Part shown: positions 44,663-51,718 of the stretch, in pieces
Layout: every line of letters begins with the position of its first letter
Numbering within the stretch: the first letter of the stretch is position 1
Source: Phycisphaeraceae bacterium
GTDB lineage: Bacteria > Planctomycetota > Phycisphaerae > Phycisphaerales > UBA1924
Assembly (NCBI GenBank): GCA_020639215.1
Contig: JACKHA010000002.1
Coordinates: 107,725 to 171,724, forward strand
DNA length: 64,000 nt
Reading direction: 5' to 3'
Notes under the pieces: model-generated
Seen by the model: the letters and a program-made list of their open reading frames with translations, nothing else
What the model was told of the DNA's origin: nothing
Database searches by the model: none
Translations under genes and position numbers: made by a program

Positions 44663-44788
44663 GTGGCACGCCCACGCGCATCGCGGGCGTGGTCGATCAC
44701 TCTGAAAGCCCCTCATCCTCCGCGTGTCCAATGGTTGGACGGCGCGATCGCGTGCTCGCCACGCCCGCGCTGCGCGTGGGCGTGCCAC
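44663..44788. repeat. 30-base inverted repeat between convergent genes
   Basis: The arms 44663-44692 (GTGGCACGCCCACGCGCATC, then GCGGGCGTGG) and 44759-44788 are reverse complements with one mismatch, around a 66-base centre. It lies between the stops of the PilZ-like gene and the convergent gene at 44824, as the 18895-19032 element does between its neighbours. Confidence 0.8.
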
Positions 44789-44823
44789 CCGGCGCGGGAG
44801 ACCGTTTCAATTGACCTGGTGGA

Positions 44824-45216
44824 TCAGGCGGCCGGAGCATCCCCGGCGGGCGGTGGGTCCGCCGGCGGCGGAGCCTCGGGCGGAGGTGCCTCGGCTGGTG
44901 GGGCATCGCTCGCGGGCGCGGGGGCTGCTCCTGCCGGTGGCGTGGGCGGCACGAACTTGGCGACGACTTCCTCGTCGGGCGACCAGAAGTACAGCCCGTC
45001 CTGCTCACCGGCACCGCTGATGATCACGGGGCGGATCGTCTCGGAGAGCGACTGCCCGTAGACCATGAGCCCGCCGATCGGGATCTTGTGGTCCCGCAGG
45101 TACTTGTTCCAAGCCTGCTTGTTCACGGGCTCGATGCGGTGCCCGTTGGCCGCGGCCTGCTCGAGCATGGCCCGGAACGGGTGGAAGAGCATCGGCTTGA
45201 ACGGTGACGTCGCCAT
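44824..45216 (-). CDS. hypothetical protein with Pro/Ala-rich tail
   Basis: A 130-residue protein. Residues 1-85 form a small mixed domain (FKPMLFHPFRAMLEQAAANGHRIEP, NKYLRDHKIPIGGLMVYGQSLSETIRPVIISG); residues 90-130 are Pro/Ala/Glu-rich (APPPEAPPPADPPPAGDAP) and disordered. No family is recognised. The ATG at 45216 gives the most compact domain. It diverges from purL across a 203-base gap. Confidence 0.65.
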   Translation of the reverse strand: MATSPFKPMLFHPFRAMLEQAAANGHRIEPVNKQAWNKYLRDHKIPIGGLMVYGQSLSETIRPVIISGAGEQDGLYFWSPDEEVVAKFVPPTPPAGAAPAPASDAPPAEAPPPEAPPPADPPPAGDAPAA

Positions 45217-45419
45217 GCACGGACCCTCGGGCCGACGGCGCGGCCCTCGCTCGAACCCAAGACTACACGGTTTGATCGGCGTTCGTGGGCCACGCCGGAG
45301 GCAAAAACAGGGGATCGAGGGCGGAAGGGGCGACTTTTCCGGGCCAGCGGGCGGCGGGAACCCGTCGGCGGGGCTTCGGTGGTGGGCGGCGGACGCGAGC
45401 GAGCGAACTAAAGTTGCCC

Positions 45420-48400
45420 ATGCCCACCGCCACCAGCGGCCCCGCCGCACCCCCTGTCCATGCCAGCGTCCACCGCGTCGAGGTCCGCCCGAAGGCGGGG
45501 ATGCTCGATCCGAAGGGGGCGGCGGTGGCGCACGACGCGAGAGGTCTGGGGCTTTCCCCGACGCGCGTGGCGGCCAGCCGGGTGTATCTGATCGAGGGCG
45601 TGCTCGATCAGGCGCAACTTCTGCGCGTCCGGGACTCGCTGCTTGTCGATCCGGTGACAGAGGTTGGGCGGATCGCCGAGCGCGGCGCGGCGCGTGGCGC
45701 GAGGCGTGATTCGGGCAGCGCCGGCTCGCTCGCGGTCGAAGTCCATCCGCTGCCCGGCGTCATGGACCCGGTCGCGCAGTCCGTGCGCGATGCGATCCGC
45801 GATCTGGTGGGGGCCGAGGTGGAGGTCTCGACCGGCTGGCGGTACGAGATCGACGGGCTCGATCGGGACGGGGCCGATCGGCTGGCCCGGCGACTGCTGG
45901 CCAACCCGGTCGTGCACGCGATCCACCATGGGGCCCACCACCCGGAGTCGCTGCCGAAGGGGCACCGATATTCCCTGGCGGTGCGCGAGGTGCGTCTGCG
46001 GGGCCTGGACGACGCGGCCCTGGAGCGGCTGTCGCGCGAGGCGCACCTGTTCCTTGATCTGGCCGAGATGCGGGCGATCCAGGCTCAGTACGAGTCGCTG
46101 GGGCGCGAGCCGCGCGAGATCGAGCTCGAGACGCTGGCCCAGACGTGGTCGGAGCACTGCGTTCATAAGACGCTCAAGAGTGTGGTGAGGTACCGAAGCG
46201 ACGGAGGGCAGAGCGAGACAGCGGGGCAGCGAGACAGCGAGACAAGGGAGGATCCGATTCGGTGGCGCGGGCGGCCGGGGCATGTGGTCAATGCCGACGG
46301 GTCGGTGACGATCAACAACCTGCTCAAGAGCACGGTGGCCGCGGCCACGCACGAGTTGATCGCCGACGGCGTGGACTGGTGCCTTTCGGTGTTCGAGGAC
46401 AACGCGGGGATCATCGCGTTCGACGACGAGCACGCGGTGTGCGTGAAGGTGGAGACGCACAACCATCCGTCGGCGATCGAGCCGTACGGCGGGGCGGCCA
46501 CCGGCATCGGCGGGTGCATCCGCGACATCCTGGGGACGGGGCTGGGGGCCAAGCCGATCGCGTCGACGGATGTGTTCTGTGTGGCGTTTCCTGATGGATG
46601 GGGCGAGACAGCGAGGCAGCGAGACAGCGAGACAGGGGAAGACACTCGGACCGCCTCCGACTCTCAGAGCCCTGTCTCGCTGTCTCGCTCTCTCGCTGTC
46701 TCGCTGCCCCCCGGTTGTCTCCATCCGAAGCGCGTCCTCACCGAGGTCGTCGCCGGTGTGCGGGACTACGGCAACCGCATGGGCATCCCGACGGTGTCCG
46801 GGGCCGTCTGGTTCGACGATCGGCACATCGGCAACCCGCTGGTGTTCTGCGGGTGCGTCGGCGTGATGCCGCGGTGGGCGGTGGGGGGCAAGGCCCGGGC
46901 GGGCGACCGGATCATCGCGCTGGGCGGGCGGACCGGGCGCGATGGGATCCACGGGGCGACGTTCTCCTCGGCGGAACTGACGGACACCCATGCGGATGAG
47001 TTCGCGCACGCGGTCCAGATCGGCAACGCGATCGAGGAGAAGCGGGTGCTGGATGTGGTGCTGAGGGCGCGGGATTGGGGAAGCGACGAAGGGCTCCGCG
47101 ACGCTGGCCCGGCCGCGCCTTTCCCTCCGTCGCTTCGTCGCTCCGTCGCTTCGTCGCTGTTTTCCGCCATCACCGACTGCGGGGCCGGCGGGTTCTCGTC
47201 GGCGGTGGGCGAGATGGGGGCGGACCTGGGGGCGACGGTGCATCTGGAGCGAGCGCCGCTGAAGTACGAGGGGTTGTCGCCGACGGAGATCTGGATCAGC
47301 GAGGCCCAGGAGCGGATGGTGCTGGCGGTGCCGGCGGGCAACGTGGAGGCGCTGGCGGCGATCTGCCGCGAGGAGGGGGTCGAGTGGGCCGACCTGGGCG
47401 AGTTTGGGCATCCCGAAGGCGACCTGGTGCTGCTGTACCACGGCACGGAGGTCGGGCGCCTGTCCATGCACTTCCTGCACGAGGGGATCCCGACGCCGAC
47501 GAGGGAGGCGGTTTGGAGAGGCGAGACAGCGAGGGAGCGAGACAGCGAGACAGGGCTCCGTGCGCCGGAGACCGTCCGCGCGCTTTCCCCTGTCTCGCTG
47601 TCTCGCTGCCCCGCTGTCTCGCCCTCCATCTCTACCTCTCTCCTCTCTCTTCTCTCCCACCCCAACATCGCCAGCAAGCACTGGATCATCCGCCAGTACG
47701 ACCACGAGGTGCAGGGGCGGACGGTGGTCAAGCCGCTGGTGGGGCCGGGGGCGGGGCCGAGCGACGCGGCGATCGTCGAGCCGGTTCCGGGCAGCGGGAA
47801 GGGGCTGGCGATCTCGCAGGGGCTTGCGACGGGGCACATGGTGGTCGCCTCGAACGAGGGCAGGCCGTCGGGCGATCCGTACTGGATGACGCTGGCCGCG
47901 ATCGACGAGTGCGTGCGGAACCTGGTGTGCGTCGGGGCGGACCCGTCGCGGATCGCGATCCTGGACAACTTCTGCTGGCCCTCGTGCAGGAAGCCTGAGA
48001 ATCTGGGGTCGCTCGTGCGGGCCGCCGAGGGGTGCTACGACGGGGCCAAGGCGTATCGCACGCCGTTCGTGAGCGGCAAGGACTCGCTGAACAACCAGTT
48101 CACGATCCCCGGCGAGGGCGGCTCGCCCGGTCGCACGATCGAGATCCCGCCGACGCTGCTGATCACGGGCATCGGCATCGTGCCGGAGATCGAGCGGGCG
48201 GCGACGATGGACGCCAAGCGGGCGGGGAACCTGCTGGTGCTGGTGGGGCGGACGCAGGAGGCGCTGGCGGGATCGCACCTGGCGATGGTCGCGGGGGGCG
48301 AGGGCCCGGCATTCGAGCGGTTCCCGACGACGGACCTTGAGCAAGGGCCGCGGGTCGCGCGGCAAGTGCACGAGGCGATCCGCGCCGGCCACGTCGTCTC

Positions 48401-48752
48401 GGCCCATGACGTTTCCGATGGCGGGCTGCTGAGCGCCGTCGCCGAGATGCTGATCGCGGCGGCTCCGACATCGGGCGATCCGTCGAAGCGAGCGACCGCC
48501 CTGGGCGCGGAACTGCTCTCGCCCGAGGCGCCGATCGACCCGCTCTCGTGGGCGTTCGGCGAGTCGCCTTCGCGGTACGTGCTCGAGGTCGCGCCGAGCG
48601 ACGTGGAGGCGCTGCGCCGGGTGATGGGTGGCGTGGCGTGCGAGATCGTGGGGCAGCTGAACGAGACCGGGAGGCTTGCGTGGTCCGAAGCGGGTGTGGA
48701 CGAGGCGGTGGCGGCGTTGCGCGCGGCGTGGACGAGCCCGCTCGATTGGTAG
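45420..48752 (+). CDS. purL: phosphoribosylformylglycinamidine synthase with in-frame repeat insertions
   Basis: A 1110-residue PurL. The first 230 residues hold two PurS-like modules (VHRVEVRPKAGMLDPKG; VEVHPLPGVMDPVAQSV). The synthetase core has WSEHCVHKT, the metal/substrate motif ETHNHPSAIEPYGGAATG, GNRMGIPTVSGAVWF, ITDCGAGGFSSAVGEMG, HPNIASKHWIIRQYDHEVQG and FVSGKDSLNNQF. It converts FGAR to FGAM using ammonia; the PurQ glutaminase domain is absent, so a separate PurQ is needed. It is longer than usual because repeat-derived segments are translated in frame near residues 257-279, 394-434, 554-580 and 699-745 (features at 46211, 46600, 47081 and 47518). The conserved motifs are intact on either side, so the enzyme is probably functional. 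The ATG at 45420 was chosen because it begins the PurS module. Confidence 0.93.
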   Translation: MPTATSGPAAPPVHASVHRVEVRPKAGMLDPKGAAVAHDARGLGLSPTRVAASRVYLIEGVLDQAQLLRVRDSLLVDPVTEVGRIAERGAARGARRDSGSAGSLAVEVHPLPGVMDPVAQSVRDAIRDLVGAEVEVSTGWRYEIDGLDRDGADRLARRLLANPVVHAIHHGAHHPESLPKGHRYSLAVREVRLRGLDDAALERLSREAHLFLDLAEMRAIQAQYESLGREPREIELETLAQTWSEHCVHKTLKSVVRYRSDGGQSETAGQRDSETREDPIRWRGRPGHVVNADGSVTINNLLKSTVAAATHELIADGVDWCLSVFEDNAGIIAFDDEHAVCVKVETHNHPSAIEPYGGAATGIGGCIRDILGTGLGAKPIASTDVFCVAFPDGWGETARQRDSETGEDTRTASDSQSPVSLSRSLAVSLPPGCLHPKRVLTEVVAGVRDYGNRMGIPTVSGAVWFDDRHIGNPLVFCGCVGVMPRWAVGGKARAGDRIIALGGRTGRDGIHGATFSSAELTDTHADEFAHAVQIGNAIEEKRVLDVVLRARDWGSDEGLRDAGPAAPFPPSLRRSVASSLFSAITDCGAGGFSSAVGEMGADLGATVHLERAPLKYEGLSPTEIWISEAQERMVLAVPAGNVEALAAICREEGVEWADLGEFGHPEGDLVLLYHGTEVGRLSMHFLHEGIPTPTREAVWRGETARERDSETGLRAPETVRALSPVSLSRCPAVSPSISTSLLSLLSHPNIASKHWIIRQYDHEVQGRTVVKPLVGPGAGPSDAAIVEPVPGSGKGLAISQGLATGHMVVASNEGRPSGDPYWMTLAAIDECVRNLVCVGADPSRIAILDNFCWPSCRKPENLGSLVRAAEGCYDGAKAYRTPFVSGKDSLNNQFTIPGEGGSPGRTIEIPPTLLITGIGIVPEIERAATMDAKRAGNLLVLVGRTQEALAGSHLAMVAGGEGPAFERFPTTDLEQGPRVARQVHEAIRAGHVVSAHDVSDGGLLSAVAEMLIAAAPTSGDPSKRATALGAELLSPEAPIDPLSWAFGESPSRYVLEVAPSDVEALRRVMGGVACEIVGQLNETGRLAWSEAGVDEAVAALRAAWTSPLDW
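46211..46248. repeat. single octamer arm inside purL
   Basis: A single arm of AGCGAGAC-type units translated as ...SETAGQRDSETR..., inserted between CVHKTLKSVVRYR and DPIRWRGRPGHVV. No matching right arm follows, so it is either half of an element or a remnant. Confidence 0.7.
46600..46710. repeat. complete octamer palindrome inside purL
   Basis: The left arm 46600-46637 and right arm 46670-46710 are inverted repeats of AGCGAGAC units (inner 27 bases with two mismatches), centre 32 bases. Translated in frame as ETARQRDSETG ... SPVSLSRSLAVSLPPG, between VFCVAFPDGWG and CLHPKRVLTE. Confidence 0.85.
47081..47158. repeat. AGCGACGA-type palindrome inside purL
   Basis: The short left arm (47081-47093) and long right arm (47123-47158) consist of AGCGACGA/AGCGACGG units, the family seen at 9459-9620. 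Read as GSDEGLRD ... SLRRSVASSLFS, between VLRARDW and AITDCGAGG. Confidence 0.75.
47518..47622. repeat. second complete octamer palindrome inside purL
   Basis: The left arm 47518-47555 and right arm 47587-47622 are inverted repeats of AGCGAGAC units. Read as GETARERDSETG ... SPVSLSRCPAVSP, between REAVWR and HPNIASKHW. Confidence 0.8.
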
Positions 48753-48780
48753 CGCGCTTGACGCACGCCCTCTGGTCATC

Positions 48781-48938
48781 GATGAGGGGGCGGGGCTTTC
48801 CAGCCCCGCTCGCAGCGGCGACCCGTCTGTCGTGACCAGCCGCTGTCGCCGTCACGCGACGCCCGGGCCGATGACGCAACCGCCTGTCGCTCGCGCGCAC
48901 CGGATTCCGGTCGGGCTGGAAAGCCTGACCCCCTCGTC
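48781..48938. repeat. long-armed inverted repeat, copy 2
   Basis: The left arm begins at 48781 and contains GGCTTTCCAGCCC; the right arm (48909-48938) contains GGGCTGGAAAGCC. The left arm is identical over 30 bases to that at 42348, and the right arms differ at a few positions. It lies between the convergent stops of purL and the GNAT gene. Confidence 0.75.
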
Positions 48939-48993
48939 GCGAGGTCGCGACGCGGTCGTGTGCCGCACCGACTCTCTTGGGCGATCGGACGGC

Positions 48994-49662
48994 CTACTCG
49001 ACTCCGAGCGCCTCCAACCTCCGCTCCAGGTTCTTCCGCACATCGGCCCACTCGCCCTCCAGGATCGAGAAGAACACCGTGTTGCGTCGGGAGCCGTTGG
49101 GCGCGAGCATGTGGTCGCGGAGCGTGCCCTCCTCGGTGGCCCCGAGTTTGGCGATGGCCCGGCGGCTTTGCAGGTTCCGGGCGTCGCACTTGAGTTGCAC
49201 GCGGATCGCCCCGAGCGTGTCGAAGGCGTGGGAGAGCATCAGGAGTTTCGACTCGGGGTTGATCGCCGTGCCGCGCCGAGAGGGCGTGATCCACGTCGCG
49301 CCGATCTCCAGGGCGCGGTGGGCCGGGCGGATCTCGAGGTATGCCGATGCGCCGATGGGCGATCCGGTCTTCGCGTCGAGCATCGCGAGCGTGACGCGGT
49401 CGGTCATGGCCAGCAGGCGCGCGATGTACTCGCCGAACGCCTCGCGTGTCCACGCCGCGGGCACGGTGAGGTGATACAGGAACGTCCTCGGGTCGCCGAC
49501 GTCGAAGAGCGCGTCGGCGTGGTCGGGGTGCAAGGGCTCGAGGCGGACGAATCGCCCACCCAGGCGCGGGGCGGCGAACCACTCACCGGGCGCGGCCGGG
49601 CATCGCGACGCACTCGCGCGCTCACCGGACCGAGCGGCATGGTCGTCCGGGGGCTTTGGCAT
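48994..49662 (-). CDS. GNAT family N-acetyltransferase, RimJ/RimL-like
   Basis: A 222-residue acetyltransferase. The domain starts at about residue 34 (GGRFVRLEPLHPDHADALF); YLEIRPAHRALEIGATWI is the core strand pair, and KLLMLSHAFDTLGAIRVQLKCDARNLQSRRAIAKLGATEEGTLRDHML covers the acetyl-CoA-binding helix and the C-terminal family motif with NxxSRRAI. Members acetylate N-termini or small amines; the substrate is unknown. The ATG at 49662 gives 33 polar residues before the domain; an upstream in-frame start (49731) lies inside a hairpin and is less likely. Confidence 0.86.
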   Translation of the reverse strand: MPKPPDDHAARSGERASASRCPAAPGEWFAAPRLGGRFVRLEPLHPDHADALFDVGDPRTFLYHLTVPAAWTREAFGEYIARLLAMTDRVTLAMLDAKTGSPIGASAYLEIRPAHRALEIGATWITPSRRGTAINPESKLLMLSHAFDTLGAIRVQLKCDARNLQSRRAIAKLGATEEGTLRDHMLAPNGSRRNTVFFSILEGEWADVRKNLERRLEALGVE

Positions 49663-49728
49663 GCCCAAAGGTATTGCCCAACGCGTCGCAGGCTGCGGGG
49701 GCGGGCGCGCGGGATGGGCGAACGAAAG

Positions 49729-49751
49729 CACCGGGCGACGAACGCCCGGTG
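49729..49751 (-). terminator. intrinsic-terminator-like hairpin
   Basis: CACCGGGCG and CGCCCGGTG form a perfect nine-base stem with a five-base loop, 39 bases past the stop of the leftward dockerin gene. In that direction it is followed by CTTTCGTT, a weak U-rich tail. Confidence 0.5.
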
Positions 49752-49790
49752 CGCCCCATGTCCGCTGCGACTCGGCGTCGGCCAGAGCGA

Positions 49791-50504
49791 TCAGCAGCCT
49801 TCGGCGAAGAGGTTGAGGTAGTAGAAGAAGTCGTCGTTGGTCAGCACGCCGTCAGGCTCGCCGTAGCCCGGTGTGCCCGGGATCGCCGTTGTCGTGAGGT
49901 CGGCCACGCCGAGATCGGCCTCGGCGAACGCCAGGAGATAGAAGAAAAAGTCGTCGTTGGTCAGCACGCCGTCCGGCTCGCCGAACCCGGGTTCACCGGG
50001 GATCGCCGTGGTGGTCAGATCCGGGCGGCACGACGGAGCGACCATCACGTCGAACTCGAGGCGGGAGTCGACAAACGTGCCCTGGAACGGCATCTCGGGG
50101 TCGAATCCGGCGATGATCCAGCCGAACCGGCCCTCCCGGATCGGGCCGTTGAACGCGTCGGTCTGGAGGGTGTACGTCTGGCGGGTGTTGCCGACCCAGC
50201 CGATCTCGCTCCCGATGAGGACGAACTCGGTGTTGCCGCCCATCGGGGGGTCGACCGGAACGCTGAACGCCGAGAGAAAGTTCGAGGTGTCGGTGCCCGG
50301 GTCGGGCGTGAAATCGATGATGGCGCGGGTGGAGACGATGTCGCCGGCGACGGGTTGGTTGCCACCGAAGTAGCCGTAGAGCAGCTCGAGCCCGGGGTGC
50401 TCCGGGAACTCGTAGACCACGGTCGTGACCTGCGCCATGGCGGGGAGCGCCACGCCAGCCAGCGCCAGGAACAGGGACGGGACGAACAGACGGGGACGTG
50501 CCAT
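49791..50504 (-). CDS. exported GC-type dockerin protein
   Basis: A 237-residue secreted protein. The signal peptide LFVPSLFLALAGVALPAMAQ ends near residue 25. A beta-rich domain of about 140 residues without recognised family follows. The C terminus has two copies of the dockerin-like repeat: PDLTTTAIPGEPGFGEPDGV then TNDDFFFYLLAFAEADLG, and ADLTTTAIPGTPGYGEPDGV then TNDDFFYYLNLFAEG. Acidic DD positions suggest calcium binding. The ATG at 50504 has GGAGG five bases upstream. Function of the main domain is unknown. Confidence 0.85.
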   Translation of the reverse strand: MARPRLFVPSLFLALAGVALPAMAQVTTVVYEFPEHPGLELLYGYFGGNQPVAGDIVSTRAIIDFTPDPGTDTSNFLSAFSVPVDPPMGGNTEFVLIGSEIGWVGNTRQTYTLQTDAFNGPIREGRFGWIIAGFDPEMPFQGTFVDSRLEFDVMVAPSCRPDLTTTAIPGEPGFGEPDGVLTNDDFFFYLLAFAEADLGVADLTTTAIPGTPGYGEPDGVLTNDDFFYYLNLFAEGC

Positions 50505-50526
50505 TTGGGCCTCCTGAACCGGCGGG

Positions 50527-50542
50527 CGTGCCGCGCGGCACG
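50527..50542. promoter_or_regulatory. perfect 16-base palindrome upstream of the dockerin gene
   Basis: CGTGCCGCGCGGCACG lies 23 bases before the start codon at 50504, in the leader or promoter. It could be an operator or a hairpin. Confidence 0.3.
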
Positions 50543-50759
50543 ACCGACGCCGGGGATTGGGTTGGTGCTCACACGGTCGGCGGACCACCGAGTCGTCCGA
50601 GGTCCACCGGGGAACGGCCCGGCGGGCCGCTCGGCCGCTGACCGCCCACCGGGGCGCGCACGCCGCGGAGACTCTGATGCCGCTCGGTCGTTGAGGATAC
50701 GGGCGGCTCCGGACGGCTGATGGGGCCACCGTTCAGGGCGGCATGGGATCGTCGGTCCG

Positions 50760-50765
50760 TACACT
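50760..50765 (+). promoter_or_regulatory. candidate -10 box of the methyltransferase gene
   Basis: TACACT lies 37 bases before the ATG at 50803. It supports that start over the in-frame ATG at 50743, which would lie upstream of the box. Confidence 0.25.
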
Positions 50766-50802
50766 CGCCACTCCCCGATCGAGCGACGCTCAAGAACCGC
50801 CC

Positions 50803-51654
50803 ATGGCTTCAGACCGCCTGCTCCGACGCGTGGTTCCTTCGCTCCCGCCGCTCACGCGCCGGCGTTGGCTCATGCTCCCGCTGGATGCGCTCGACCGCGC
50901 GCTGAGCTGGCCTTGGCGGGAACTGCGGGGCCTGCCTCCCAACCGCATGCGGCTCCGGGTCGGCGTGCAGAACCGCCTGCTGTTCAACGGGTTCGCGTTC
51001 CGGTCGACCGGCGTCCACTTCTGGATGGTTCTGCTGGGCCGCGGGCATGTGCGTCTGGACTCACGGATCGTCGATCTGGGCAGCGGCTGCGGGCGTTTCG
51101 CCATGCCCCTGCGCGACCTGAATCTCTGGGGGCGGGGGTTCCGTGGCTCGTACCTTGGCGTCGACATCGATGCGGAAATGCTCGCGTGGTGTCGGAGGCG
51201 CTTCGACGGGCGTTTCGAGTGGCACGACGCGGGCAAGGCCAGCGCGACGTATCGGCCGGACTCGGAATCGGGCCCGGACGCCGGCGCCAAGTCGCTCGCG
51301 ATCCCGACGCCGGACGCCTCCCGCGATCTGGTGTTCGCCAACTCGCTGTTCAGCCATCTGCTCCGAGCAGACTTCGTGGAGTACGCGCGCGAGGCGGCCC
51401 GGGTGCTCCGCCCCGGCGGGTGGCTGTACCTGACCATGTTCGTCCGCGAGCACGTCGAGCGTGGCGGGCGATGGACGTTCGCCCACCAGCGCGGGGCCGC
51501 GTGGATCGAGAACCAGCGATACCCGGAGGCGGCCGTGGCCTACGAGCGGGCGTGGGTGCGCCGCACGCTCCGCGCCGCTGGGTTCCGGCGGATCCGCTTC
51601 GCGCCGGCGCCGGCCCAGACGATGGTGTGGTGCCAGCGCGGCGGGGTCGCCTGA
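50803..51654 (+). CDS. class I SAM-dependent methyltransferase
   Basis: A 283-residue methyltransferase from the ATG at 50803 (303 from 50743). Motif I is RIVDLGSGCGRFAMPLRDLN; motif II the SYLGVDIDAEMLAW acidic residue; then ASRDLVFANSLFSHLLRADFVEYAREAARVLRPGGWLYLTMF, the usual motif IV-V pattern of methyltransferase type 11/25. The substrate is unknown; the basic N-terminal 60 residues and an aromatic C-terminal part may provide specificity. It lies 64 bases before the large secreted protein gene on the same strand. Confidence 0.85.
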   Translation: MASDRLLRRVVPSLPPLTRRRWLMLPLDALDRALSWPWRELRGLPPNRMRLRVGVQNRLLFNGFAFRSTGVHFWMVLLGRGHVRLDSRIVDLGSGCGRFAMPLRDLNLWGRGFRGSYLGVDIDAEMLAWCRRRFDGRFEWHDAGKASATYRPDSESGPDAGAKSLAIPTPDASRDLVFANSLFSHLLRADFVEYAREAARVLRPGGWLYLTMFVREHVERGGRWTFAHQRGAAWIENQRYPEAAVAYERAWVRRTLRAAGFRRIRFAPAPAQTMVWCQRGGVA

Positions 51655-51718
51655 GTCTTGGGGCCCGCGACCCTGTTCGGATCATCCCCCCGACCCGGCA
51701 TGGCCGATATCCGGTGCG

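Noticed and set aside
46200..47640. Direct repeats that could suggest a CRISPR array
   Set aside because: They are 8-base-periodic palindromic arms inside a coding frame; there are no constant-length repeats with unique spacers.
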